Origin: Terriglobia bacterium
GTDB taxonomy: Bacteria > Acidobacteriota > Terriglobia > Terriglobales > Acidobacteriaceae
Direction: 5' to 3'
Length of the DNA stretch: 64,000 nucleotides
Assembly (NCBI GenBank): GCA_020072645.1
Contig: JAIQGK010000003.1
Span: 372,001 to 436,000 of the forward strand
The position numbers and the translations under genes were made by a program. This document shows positions 25,135 to 33,261 of the stretch, in pieces. The notes below the pieces were generated by a model. That model searched no databases and had not been told where the DNA came from. It saw only the letters and a list, made by a program, of their open reading frames with translations. The stretch's first letter is position 1; the number at the start of each line of letters is the position of its first letter.

Positions 25135-25539
25135 TCATTGTCCTCTACGCTCGGTGTTGCCCAGATCCCTGGGGAGTCCCGAATATGGGTGCCATTGAGT
25201 GGCATTGCATGCTCCGTCCTCAATGGCCTTCTTCAGCTTGTGAGAATCGTCTGCGAAAGCAGCATTTCGAGAGAACGTTGTTCGCAGAAAAGCAAATAGC
25301 TCCTTACTTAAGCCCTCACTGGGATCGGCCAAGCGATAACACATGCGTGGTCCTTCGCGCCGATCGAGCACCAAGCCTGAGTTCTTCAAATATGTAAGGT
25401 GACGGGAGATGTTCGGCTGCAAGAGGCCCAAAACATACTGCACGTCGCACACACAGAGCTCGCCATGCAACAGCAGGTTGAGTATCCGAAGGCGGGTTAA
25501 ATCCGCCAGCCCTTTAAATATCTTCTCAAGTTCCCTCAT
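25135..25539 (-). CDS. ArsR-family metalloid-responsive repressor
   Basis: This is a 134-residue protein from ATG 25539 (MRELEKIFKGLADLTRLRIL); an upstream extension to 25668 lacks family features. The winged helix includes GELCVCDVQYVLGLLQPNISRHLTYLKNSGLV. The ELCVCD motif carries the two vicinal cysteines that bind As(III)/Sb(III) in ArsR. It is the first gene of the arsR-arsP-thioredoxin operon and likely autorepresses through the dyad at 25590-25607. Confidence 0.9.
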   Translation of the reverse strand: MRELEKIFKGLADLTRLRILNLLLHGELCVCDVQYVLGLLQPNISRHLTYLKNSGLVLDRREGPRMCYRLADPSEGLSKELFAFLRTTFSRNAAFADDSHKLKKAIEDGACNATQWHPYSGLPRDLGNTERRGQ

Positions 25540-25589
25540 TGATATGCTCTTCTGCAACGGCAATTCACCTTTTGTGATTGGCTGTTTTC

Positions 25590-25607
25590 GCTTATTCGGA
25601 TACAAGC
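25590..25607 (-). promoter_or_regulatory. candidate ArsR operator
   Basis: An imperfect dyad (GCTTATTCGGATACAAGC on the plus strand; GCTT/AAGC arms with partial inner symmetry) lies about 50 bases upstream of the arsR start. Position and form fit an autoregulatory site. The match is weak. Confidence 0.4.
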
Positions 25608-26067
25608 ATATCCCTATGCCTGTATCACTGGCTGTGACCCGCGTCACGTGCGAATGTATCTGGATCACAGGAGCCGAAGTCCTTCACTGACTAAATTAAA
25701 AGATCCATATCCACAAAGCTCACATTGATTAGTACGAGCGAGACCTTTTTGTCCAGCACGCCGATTCGCCTTCCTTATTTATTTCTGGCACAGAGAACCA
25801 TAGGAAAGTAGCTACGTCGGTGATTTTCGCGACATGGATCACTAAAGTGTCTCCGTGCATCTCACGGCTATACGGCATCCCTCGGTTTTCAGCACACGTG
25901 GGCATTAACGCGCACCAATCCCGCCCGCTTATACGGGTCCAGAAATCGAGTTGACTCATGCACCACGGCCAGCATCCTGGGGAGCGCACTACTCCGAAGA
26001 CGGAACCTCTGCGCCAGTGCGTCCCGAATAGGTTTTTGGCTTTCTCTCGTCTTATATAAAATACCGT
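25608..26067. other. intergenic region without a recognisable gene
   Basis: The stretch between the arsR promoter and padR holds only short frames with no protein-like composition (for example 25729-25989 on the minus strand, rich in Trp/Cys/Met). No repeat or RNA structure stood out. Confidence 0.5.
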
Positions 26068-26082
26068 TATCGATTTTCGATA
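26068..26082 (+). promoter_or_regulatory. perfect palindrome on the padR start, candidate PadR operator
   Basis: TATCGA (26068-26073), TTT, TCGATA (26077-26082) is an exact inverted repeat that ends on the A of the padR ATG. AT-rich sequence (TATATAAAATA) lies just upstream. PadR regulators commonly repress their own gene through such dyads. Confidence 0.6.
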
Positions 26083-26393
26083 TGGAACATCGGTCCATCC
26101 TTTTCGGGCTCGTTCGGCTGCATGTTCTCTACCATGCCAGCAAGGAAGATGTATTTGGCCTGGAGATGATCCGCGAACTCGGACGTCACGGCTACAGCCT
26201 TAGTCCGGGGACCCTGTATCCTCTGCTGCACGGCATGGAGCGCGAAGGCTATCTGAAGTCTGCTCAGCGTCAATCTGGCGGTCGGATACGAAAGTTCTAT
26301 CGTGCAACCAGGAAAGGAAGGGCTGCATTGAAAAGGGCGCGCGATCAAGTGCGTGAGCTTTTCGGAGAGCTGTTTGATGGACAATCAACGTGA
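26082..26393 (+). CDS. PadR-family transcriptional regulator
   Basis: This 103-residue protein has a PadR winged helix: FGLEMIRELGRHGYSLSPGTLYPLLHGMEREGYL, the GTLYPLL recognition segment of the family, and the wing SGGRIRKFYRATRKGRAAL. A single C-terminal helix indicates subfamily 2 (short PadR). It precedes the doxX and chrA genes on the same strand and likely controls them and itself through the palindrome on its start codon. There is no clear ribosome site, so translation may be leaderless. Confidence 0.9.
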   Translation: MEHRSILFGLVRLHVLYHASKEDVFGLEMIRELGRHGYSLSPGTLYPLLHGMEREGYLKSAQRQSGGRIRKFYRATRKGRAALKRARDQVRELFGELFDGQST

Positions 26394-26432
26394 AGTAAAG
26401 GTTACAAAACAATCAACAGTACGGGGTGGAAG

Positions 26433-26908
26433 ATGAAGGATCGCGTGAGTTCAGCAGTCGCAATCATACGTTTGCTGGTCGGCTGGGTTTTTCTTGTGGA
26501 AGGAATTCTCAAGTTTATGTTGCCCGATTTATGTTGCCCGATGAACTCGGGGTCGGACGGTTCACATCCATCGGAATACCTGCTCCGCAGGTGATGGCGC
26601 CCTTTGTGGGCCTCGTAGAGATCGTTTGCGGCGCTCTGGTGCTGGCCGGACTCTTTACCCGCTTCGCGGCAGTTGCTCTGCTGATCGATATCAGCGTGGC
26701 GATTATTTCGACCAAGATTCCAATGTGGCTGGGGCATGGATATTGGCGCTTCAGCCTGCCCAAGCTGAAACACTATGGATTTCTCAGCATGTTCCATGAA
26801 GCACGAACCGATTTGTCGATGGTCCTGGGACTGATTTTCCTCCTTATGGTCGGGGCAGGAGCGTGGTCATTGGATGCGAAGCTATGGCAGTCACCCAAGA
26901 AATCGTGA
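26433..26908 (+). pseudogene. DoxX-family membrane protein gene frameshifted by a 14-bp tandem duplication
   Basis: From ATG 26433 the protein begins MKDRVSSAVAIIRLLVGWVF and runs into KFMLPD, then shifts frame and stops at 26592-26594 after 53 residues. The correct continuation (ELGVGRFTSIGIPAPQVMAPF and three further membrane helices) is open in another frame to 26908. Removing one copy of the duplicated 14-mer (26514-26541) restores KFMLPDELGVGRF and a single DoxX reading of about 153 residues with four helices. DoxX proteins are quinone- or thiosulfate-related membrane subunits of uncertain role. As written the gene is broken. Confidence 0.8.
26514..26541 (+). repeat. exact 14-bp tandem duplication inside doxX
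   Basis: TTTATGTTGCCCGA occurs twice head to tail (26514-26527 and 26528-26541). Fourteen is not a multiple of three, so the extra copy shifts the frame. It looks like a recent slippage event. Confidence 0.95.
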
Positions 26909-28078
26909 CTGACGTACGAGTTGTGCCCAGGCCAAGGCTACTGCGTGAGCTGGCGCTCCTGTACGTCCGTCTCGGAACCACGGCTTTCGGAGGGCCAGCA
27001 GCACATATCGCGATGATGGAGGAAGAAGTTGTCCGTCGCCGTGGCTGGCTGACCCATGAGCAATTCTTAGATCTCTTCGGCGTTGTCAATTTGATCCCGG
27101 GCCCAAGCTCGACTCAAATGGCGATTCAAATTGGGTATCGGGTGGCGGGATGGCCAGGATTGTTGGTTGGCGGTCTCTGCTTCATTTTCCCAGCGGCGCT
27201 CCTGACCCTGGTGCTCGCCTGGCTTTACGTGAAGTATGGGACGCTTCCGCAAGCTGCCGCTGTCTTATACGGCGTGAAAGCGGTCATGGTTGCCGTCGTG
27301 CTGCAAGCGATATGGAATTTGGCTCGAACGGCCGTCAAGACTAAATTATTGGCCCTGATTGGTGTTCTCGCGGTATTAGCCAATGCGTTTGGACTGAACG
27401 TTCTGCTGGTTCTTTTCGGGGCGGGAATCATCGTAGTTGCCGGCAAGAAAACAGCGGGGTTGAAATCCCTGCGGTCCAAGGCCTTGGCACTACTGATCCC
27501 ACAAACCCCATTGGTCGCCTCGACTGGAACTTTGGGAGCAGCGGCGCCATTTGGCCTTTTATCCTTATTCTTGTTCTTTCTGAAAGTCGGCGCGGTCCTC
27601 TTTGGAAGCGGCTATGTTCTTCTGGCTTTTCTCCGCACCGATCTCGTGGTCAAGCTCCGCTGGCTCACAGACAAGCAATTGCTCGATGCCATTGCTGTCG
27701 GGCAGCTAACGCCAGGGCCGGTCTTCACAACCGCGACCTTTATTGGCTACTTGCTCGGCAGTGTTCCAGGGTCGGTTGTGGCAACAGTCGGCATTTTTCT
27801 CCCGTCTTTCTTATTCATCGCTGTCATCGGTCCCCTGGTTCCACGCCTGCGGAAGTCGGCAGTGTTCGGCGCATTCCTTGACGGTGTAAATGTCGGGGCC
27901 TTGGCGCTGATGGTTGTTGTTACGTGGCACCTGGGGGAGGGCCGCTATCGTTGACGTGGCTACTGCCGCTCTTGCTCTATTGAGTTTGATTGCTCTAATT
28001 CGCTTCAAAATGAATACAACCTGGCTGATTCTGGCTGGAGCCATTGTCGGCTTGCTCGCTGGAAGAGGGCTTGGGTAA
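26884..28078 (+). pseudogene. chrA: chromate transporter ChrA, frameshifted near its 3' end
   Basis: ATG 26884 (MAVTQEIVTDVRV) opens a ChrA with both halves: FGGPAAHIAMMEEEVVRRRGWL with GVVNLIPGPSSTQMA, and FGSGYVLLAFLRTDLV with VGQLTPGPVFTTATFIGYL. The frame ends early at 27954 (GEGRYR). One base fewer in the G5 run at 27933-27937 restores GRAAIVDVATAALALL and a last helix to TAA 28076, about 398 residues, the usual ChrA length. The lost part is one membrane helix. CHR proteins export chromate. It overlaps the doxX end by 25 bases. Either a real indel or a homopolymer read error. Confidence 0.8.
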
Positions 28079-28123
28079 CTCATCAGGGACAAACCCGAAG
28101 ATAGAAAGTTATTAGGAGAACCG

Positions 28124-29641
28124 ATGAAAAAGTTTTTGGAGTCGAGACGACAGTTTCTGAAAACTGCAGGTATGACAGCTGGGGCGATGCTCCTATCCAG
28201 CCGAGACAGTTCCGGTCGGAGCGGAACGACGATGCAGCAAAACCAATCCTCGGGAGCTGCCGCCGAGTCCGAACCGGCAAATTACACACTGCGAATCAAG
28301 ACGTCGCCTGTGGAGATTGCGAAAACCCGGATTATTTCGTTAACCACGTACAACGGACAGTTTCCTGGACCGTTGCTTCGCCTGAAAGAAGGCCAAGAGG
28401 TGACGGTGGATGTCTATAACGAAACCGATGTCCCTGAGCAACTGCATTGGCATGGGCAGATGATACCGGTTGAGGTGGACGGAGCAGGCGAGGAGGGCAC
28501 ACCTTTCATCCCCGCACATGGCAAGCGTCGGATTGTATTCACGCCCAAGCCAGCGGGGCTCCGTTTCTATCACACACATATTCGAGCCGGAGCAGACCTT
28601 TATGGCGGCCAGTACAGTGGCCAGGTTGGTCCGGTGTTTATCGAGCCAAAGCATGAGCCTGGCAATTATGATCGCGAAGTCTTTCTCACGCTCAAAGAGT
28701 TTGAGCCAACCTTCAGTCGTGGCGGAGACATGCCAATGGATTTCCTCTCTCCTGCGACTAAGGTGAAGACGCTCGAGGAGCAGGGTGAATCTGCCATGAA
28801 GGCTTCGCTTGCCAAGGGCTTGCCCCATGGATATGAAGTGGGCTACGGTTCCTTCACGATCAATGGACGGATGCTGCACCACGGAGAGCCAATCCGCGTG
28901 AAGCAAGGCGAACGAGTCCTGTTCCATGTGCTAAACGGCAGCGCCACGGAGATTCGCAGTCTTGCACTGCCAGGACATTCCTTCCACGTGGTTGCATTGG
29001 ACGGCAATCCCGTGCCGAATCCCATGAACGTTCCGGTCCTCTGGCTGGGTACTGCTGAGCGGGTTTCTGCCATGGTGCAAATGAACCACCCGGGAGTTTG
29101 GATCATGGGGGACACTGCCGATGACGATCGACGCCATGGCATGGGCATTGTGGTGGAGTATGCGAGACAAAAAGGCAAACCACTGTGGGTCCCGCCGCCG
29201 CGTTTCCGCTGGAATTATGCCCGCTTTGCCAAGCCGGACGCCAGTGCGCCTCCGCCAGACGAGACCTTCGAGATGATCTTCAAAAAGGAAAATGCCGCTG
29301 AAGAGGGCTTCAATCGCTGGACCATCAATGGAGTCGCCTATCCGATGGCAAATGAAATGGCCCCGGCATCGTTCCATTTAAAACAGGGCAAGCGGTACAG
29401 AATCCACATGCGGAATGCCAGTGACGATATCCACCCGATTCATCTCCACCGCCACAGCTTCGAACTGACCAGTTTGGCCGGAATCCCGACTGCCGGAATC
29501 CTGAAAGACGTGGTCATGCTCGGTGGTTATCAGGAGGTTGGCGTTGATTTCGTTGCTGACAATCCGGGGTTGACACTATTTCACTGCCACCAGCAATTAC
29601 ACATGGATTTTGGTTTTATGACTTTTTTTGACTACATCTAA
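28124..29641 (+). CDS. Tat-exported three-domain multicopper oxidase (CopA/laccase-like)
   Basis: This is a 505-residue protein. The N-terminus has a Tat signal (SRRQFLKTAGMTAGAMLL). The copper ligands are all visible: LHWHGQ (near 106) and FYHTHIRAG (near 148), HPIHLHRHSF (near 445), and LFHCHQQLHMDFGF (near 490), with type 1 Cys in HCH. An AGGAGA ribosome site precedes ATG 28124. Such enzymes oxidise Cu(I), phenols or metals in the periplasm. It lies with other metal and stress genes (chrA, arsR/arsP), so copper or metal tolerance is likely. Confidence 0.9.
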   Translation: MKKFLESRRQFLKTAGMTAGAMLLSSRDSSGRSGTTMQQNQSSGAAAESEPANYTLRIKTSPVEIAKTRIISLTTYNGQFPGPLLRLKEGQEVTVDVYNETDVPEQLHWHGQMIPVEVDGAGEEGTPFIPAHGKRRIVFTPKPAGLRFYHTHIRAGADLYGGQYSGQVGPVFIEPKHEPGNYDREVFLTLKEFEPTFSRGGDMPMDFLSPATKVKTLEEQGESAMKASLAKGLPHGYEVGYGSFTINGRMLHHGEPIRVKQGERVLFHVLNGSATEIRSLALPGHSFHVVALDGNPVPNPMNVPVLWLGTAERVSAMVQMNHPGVWIMGDTADDDRRHGMGIVVEYARQKGKPLWVPPPRFRWNYARFAKPDASAPPPDETFEMIFKKENAAEEGFNRWTINGVAYPMANEMAPASFHLKQGKRYRIHMRNASDDIHPIHLHRHSFELTSLAGIPTAGILKDVVMLGGYQEVGVDFVADNPGLTLFHCHQQLHMDFGFMTFFDYI

Positions 29642-29682
29642 AAATCATCGGCGGAGAGCCCGCCGGCCGGCGGTGATTATTA

Positions 29683-30897
29683 ATGATGAATGAATCGCCA
29701 ATGCGAAGGCGCGCATTCGCTGGAGTTTCCAGAAACACCGTTCTTCTGGCGTTCACCAGCCTGTTTGCGGATATCTCGACGGAGATGCTTTACCCGATCC
29801 TGCCGATCTTTCTCACGCAAACGCTGCATGCAAGCGGCAGCATCGTCGGCCTGGTGGAGGGCATTGCGCAGGCAACACAGAACATTGTGCAAGGCTTCTC
29901 GGGTTGGCTATCGGACAAGCTGCAAAAGAGAAAATCCCTTGCCCTTGCCGGCTATTTGCTGTCGGCAGTATCCAAACCACTGATTGGCTTTGCGACGGCA
30001 TGGCCGGGCGCGTTCGGGGCACGCTTTCTGGACCGGTTTGGCGCCGGATTCCGCTCCGCGCCGCGCGATGCCCTCATCGCATCGTCGGTGGCTGAGGAAA
30101 ACAGAGGGGCGGCTTTTGGCCTTGAAGGTATTGGCGATAATTCAGGCGCGTTCCTGGGACCATTGCTGACCGTTCTTCTTTTCATCTCGTTCCATGTCGG
30201 CATCCGCTCGATTTTCTATCTCGCCATCATTCCCGGCCTTCTCGCCTCTCTGATGGTCTTGCTCGTCCGGGAACGGCCCGCGCCGGTGACGGCAAAAGCT
30301 AAAATCGATGTTAGTCTGCGGCATTTTCCGAAACCCTATTGGAGATATCTGCTGATCACAGCATTGTTCGGAGTCGGCTATTCGAGTACTTCCTTTCTGA
30401 TTTTGCAAACAAAGGATATTGGCGCTTCTTTCGAGGCGACCATCTCGATTTATGCGGGCTTCAACCTCGTGGCCGCGCTGGTTTCCTATCCGGCAGGATC
30501 TCTTTCCGACACAATGGGCAGAAGAAATGTCCTTCTACTAGCATTCATCATATTCTTCATTGCCTATTTCGGTTTTGCGCGCGCGAGAAGCGTCGTGCTC
30601 ATCGCGGCCTTGTTTGTCTTCTATGGGCTATTCCAGGGAATATTCCGCTCCGTGGGCAAGGCATTTGCCGCGGATTTCGTGCCGGAGCAGCTGCGCGCCA
30701 GTGGAGTTGGCTGGTACAGCACGACCGTTGGCCTATTGCAGCTGGTCGCAAGCATTGTTGCTGGCCTGCTTTGGGACCGCGTCGGCCATGCGGCAGTGTT
30801 CTATTATGGCGCAGCCTTTGCCGCCATGGGCACGATTGCATTGCTCGTGTTGATCCCAGGGAGACAGAACAAACCCAACGAGGCCCCGGTCCGATGA
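29683..30897 (+). CDS. MFS transporter
   Basis: This 404-residue protein has about twelve membrane helices. The loop 2-3 motif GFSGWLSDKLQKRK and its second-half echo YPAGSLSDTMGRRN are the MFS A motifs, and DRFGAGFRSAPRDALIASS follows helix 4. It resembles the acidobacterial and proteobacterial MFS exporters found with metal or drug resistance genes. It follows the multicopper oxidase by about 40 bases on the same strand and may be co-transcribed. Substrate unknown. Confidence 0.88.
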   Translation: MMNESPMRRRAFAGVSRNTVLLAFTSLFADISTEMLYPILPIFLTQTLHASGSIVGLVEGIAQATQNIVQGFSGWLSDKLQKRKSLALAGYLLSAVSKPLIGFATAWPGAFGARFLDRFGAGFRSAPRDALIASSVAEENRGAAFGLEGIGDNSGAFLGPLLTVLLFISFHVGIRSIFYLAIIPGLLASLMVLLVRERPAPVTAKAKIDVSLRHFPKPYWRYLLITALFGVGYSSTSFLILQTKDIGASFEATISIYAGFNLVAALVSYPAGSLSDTMGRRNVLLLAFIIFFIAYFGFARARSVVLIAALFVFYGLFQGIFRSVGKAFAADFVPEQLRASGVGWYSTTVGLLQLVASIVAGLLWDRVGHAAVFYYGAAFAAMGTIALLVLIPGRQNKPNEAPVR

Positions 30898-30964
30898 CTT
30901 GAAATTCTCGGGCGTGGTGACCGTCTTCAGATGAGAGGCCTGATGGAGCAGGAAAAAACCAATT

Positions 30965-31360
30965 TTGATCCCGAAGCTGCTACCTTTTGCCACGTTCGTT
31001 GTGCTCGGACAGTTTGCCGTCGTCATCTGGCACTTGCTCTTGCTTGTCAAAGTTCAACCCAACACGCCTCGGATCGCGCTGCTGCTGCTGGTTGTGATCA
31101 ATCTGATCCCTGTCGCGGCGCTGGTTGTATTCGCAAAAGGTCATCACAGGCTGGCCGGGTTACTTATTGTCGTTCCTTTCGGTGTGGCACTAGCCATTGG
31201 CAGCTACACACACTTCTTGAGTGCCGGCACTGACAACGTGTTTCGGATGCCGCCCGGCGAACTGAGATTGCCATTTCAAGTCAGTGCCGTGTTGCTGGCA
31301 GTCCTGGAAACAGCCGGTTGCTGGATCGGGTTGCGGATGTTTATCCACGGTAGAAAATGA
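30965..31360 (+). CDS. four-helix membrane protein of unknown function
   Basis: This 131-residue protein begins at TTG 30965 after an A-rich leader (GGAAAAAA). It has four hydrophobic segments (LLPFATFVVLGQFAVVIWHL, IALLLLVVINLIPVAALVVF, LAGLLIVVPFGVALAIG, FQVSAVLLAVLETAGCWIGL). A HFLSAG turn lies between the third and fourth. I do not recognise the family. It is on the same strand as the MFS gene, 70 bases on. Confidence 0.6.
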   Translation: MIPKLLPFATFVVLGQFAVVIWHLLLLVKVQPNTPRIALLLLVVINLIPVAALVVFAKGHHRLAGLLIVVPFGVALAIGSYTHFLSAGTDNVFRMPPGELRLPFQVSAVLLAVLETAGCWIGLRMFIHGRK

Positions 31361-31469
31361 GCAGCCGTTAAAGGGACACCCCAGTACTACAGTGTGACGC
31401 GCTGTGCCTCAAGAAACAGAAGTGACCTTGATGGGGAACGTAAACTGAACAGCCGTCGCGACCTGCTAC

Positions 31470-31835
31470 TCAGTGCCGGCCGGGCTCGAACAACTCAATC
31501 GGATTCCCATCAGGGTCTTCGACCTGAACCTGTTTGCCACCAGGACCGACTTCCATTTGGTTTCGAAAACGTACCTTGGCTTTCTTGAGATCAGCAATTA
31601 GCGCAGGCAGGTCTTTCACTTGCAGGACCACGCGGTTCCATCCGCCGGGCTCTTGTTGACGGCCATCGGGCATTGGTCGGGACCCAGATGCGCCAGGACC
31701 GCTCAAGATCAACTTGAGGCCGCTGATTGAAACCTGGCCGAAAGCGGGCAAGTTCTGCATGTCCAGATTGAAACCAAGCGTCTGCGTATAAAAGGTTAAG
31801 GCCCGCTCAACATCTTTGACCTTGATATCGAACAC
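31470..31835 (-). CDS. VOC/glyoxalase-fold protein
   Basis: This 121-residue protein has a single vicinal-oxygen-chelate domain: MFDIKVKDVERALTFYTQTLGF at the start, WNRVVLQVKDLPALIADLKKAKVRF in the middle and VEDPDGNPIELFEPGRH at the end. The final Glu (PIELFEP) is the usual metal ligand. These proteins include glyoxalases, fosfomycin-type resistance enzymes and dioxygenases; the substrate cannot be told. It is alone on the minus strand. Confidence 0.85.
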   Translation of the reverse strand: MFDIKVKDVERALTFYTQTLGFNLDMQNLPAFGQVSISGLKLILSGPGASGSRPMPDGRQQEPGGWNRVVLQVKDLPALIADLKKAKVRFRNQMEVGPGGKQVQVEDPDGNPIELFEPGRH

Positions 31836-31946
31836 CCCAAAACCCCATAATGAAAGCCTGTGTCGTATGAGGTGATTCCGAGTGTTGCCTCTCGTTCTGC
31901 TGTATTGAAGTCATCGTTAGATACTCCAGTCGTAACGATCAAGTAC

Positions 31947-32130
31947 TTAGTTACTTGGCCGAGATTTCGTCTTCGCCAGGTTAAGGCCTTGGGAGCGCGT
32001 GAAGGCGAGGTATTCGCGCGCGTATTCCGGCGGCAAGATCTCGACCAGCGTTTCGTTCTCAACCCACACTTCGATCAACGTGAAAGGGGCCTCGATTGCA
32101 GCGAAAGTACTGCCAGGCCTCGCGGCGCGC
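31947..32130 (-). pseudogene. short coding remnant of unknown origin
   Basis: A minus-strand reading to TAA 31947 (AIEAPFTLIEVWVENETLV, then ILPPEYAREYLAFTRSQGL) has protein-like composition but no start. It lies between the VOC gene and the integrase relic. I do not know its family, and it is probably the 3' end of a deleted gene. The rest of 31836-32316 shows nothing I can name. Confidence 0.3.
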
Positions 32131-32316
32131 GGTAACTCTCACCTGACCTGAACAGAATGGAATCCATACCATCCATACCGTAATCGGGCGAATTGCGGTT
32201 AATCAACGTTTCTTGTGTGACTCATGTTCCAGATGTGATAGAACGTAACTGCCGGTAAGGACTTCGGTTTTTGGCATGTCATTGAACCTACTGCGTCAGC
32301 AATAAAGCGGCTCAGA

Positions 32317-32336
32317 GAATCCCACTCTCTCCGCCA
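32317..32336 (+). repeat. tRNA-Ser 3'-end-like att fragment, copy 1
   Basis: GAATCCCACTCTCTCCGCCA matches the T-arm/acceptor 3' end and CCA of a bacterial tRNA-Ser. No body of the tRNA precedes it. A 17-bp core (32320-32336) is repeated at 33022-33038. Confidence 0.65.
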
Positions 32337-32454
32337 GCCTTTAGTTTCAAAGGATTGCGGTCGTGGCTACCCGCCACGGCTACCCACCCCAAGAAAAATC
32401 GTCGGTTCCTCCACATTTTCTCGGTATTAAATTAGGCCGAGTCGGAGGAAAACG

Positions 32455-33060
32455 ATGTCAACCGCCACAATCATGGTGCGCTTGCGGCTCGACGGCGAGC
32501 GCAGATACGTCAAGGCTACATTTGTAAAAGGTCGGCCATAGCTACCAGTAGGACACCCCGAAGCGCAGTTCCATCTGCGGTATCGCCTGAACGGAAAGCG
32601 TTGATGGGAGCACATTGGGACAGACCCCAATCAGGCTCTTGTCGCGAAGATCAATAAAGACAGGGAACTGAGCTTTTCTGCACTCACCCCAGAAAAGCCG
32701 GTGGAGCTGAAGTCCACTGGAAGGCAGCTCACGTTCGCTGAGGCTGCGGCAAAGTGGCTCGATCAGGTTTCCACGACCCGCGCACGGAAAACGTACCAGA
32801 GCCGCAAGTTCACGCTGGATGAGTTCCAGAAGGTATGCGTCGTCGCATATCCAAGCGATGTGACCCGCGAGGTTGTTATGGCCTTTATCAAGTACCTCGG
32901 AAGCAGGGGATTGACGAACCGCACGATTTGCAATCGGCTGGGCGCTCTGCACCGGTTTCTTAAGACAGTGGGAGTGAAGGGAATGCCTCGGCAGGAGGTT
33001 AACAATCAGGCCGGATGGGTTTCCCACTCTCTCCGCCATAACTTTGTTATCAATAGCTAA
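32455..33060 (+). pseudogene. degenerate tyrosine integrase, two in-frame stops and missing catalytic domain
   Basis: From ATG 32455 the frame reads MSTATIMVRLRLDGERRYVK to a TAG at 32539-32541, then in frame to a TGA in GKR*WEHIGTDPNQAL, then openly from about 32701 to TAA 33060. The open part is a core-binding SAM-like domain (LTFAEAAAKWLDQVSTTRA, YLGSRGLTNRTICNRLGALH). The catalytic domain with its Arg-His-Arg-Tyr set is absent. The reading breaks into the second tRNA-Ser-like repeat (WVSHSLRHNF). Clearly a dead integrase of a tRNA-targeting element. Confidence 0.8.
33022..33038 (+). repeat. tRNA-Ser 3'-end-like att fragment, copy 2
   Basis: TCCCACTCTCTCCGCCA is identical to 32320-32336 and lies inside the truncated end of the integrase frame. 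It probably marks the recombination or deletion join that removed the rest of the integrase gene. Confidence 0.65.
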
Positions 33061-33261
33061 GGTGCCTGAAATCCGTGGGATTTGAAAGCAATATGTTTCA
33101 CGAAGCCGCAAAAGACAGCGGCGATTAGGCCCGCGAACTCCCATTTCTTGCTTAGTGATTCTATATGTCAACCTTGCACAGGCGAAGGCAGGCCTGCGGT
33201 CCACATCCATTTTCGAAAGCAGCCGCGTTATTTTCCTGCCGGTTTTTCTTGGGTAATGTAG

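Noticed and set aside
29640-29690. terminator between the multicopper oxidase and MFS genes
   Set aside because: The GC-rich palindromic stretch has two mismatches and no T run, so it was not listed.
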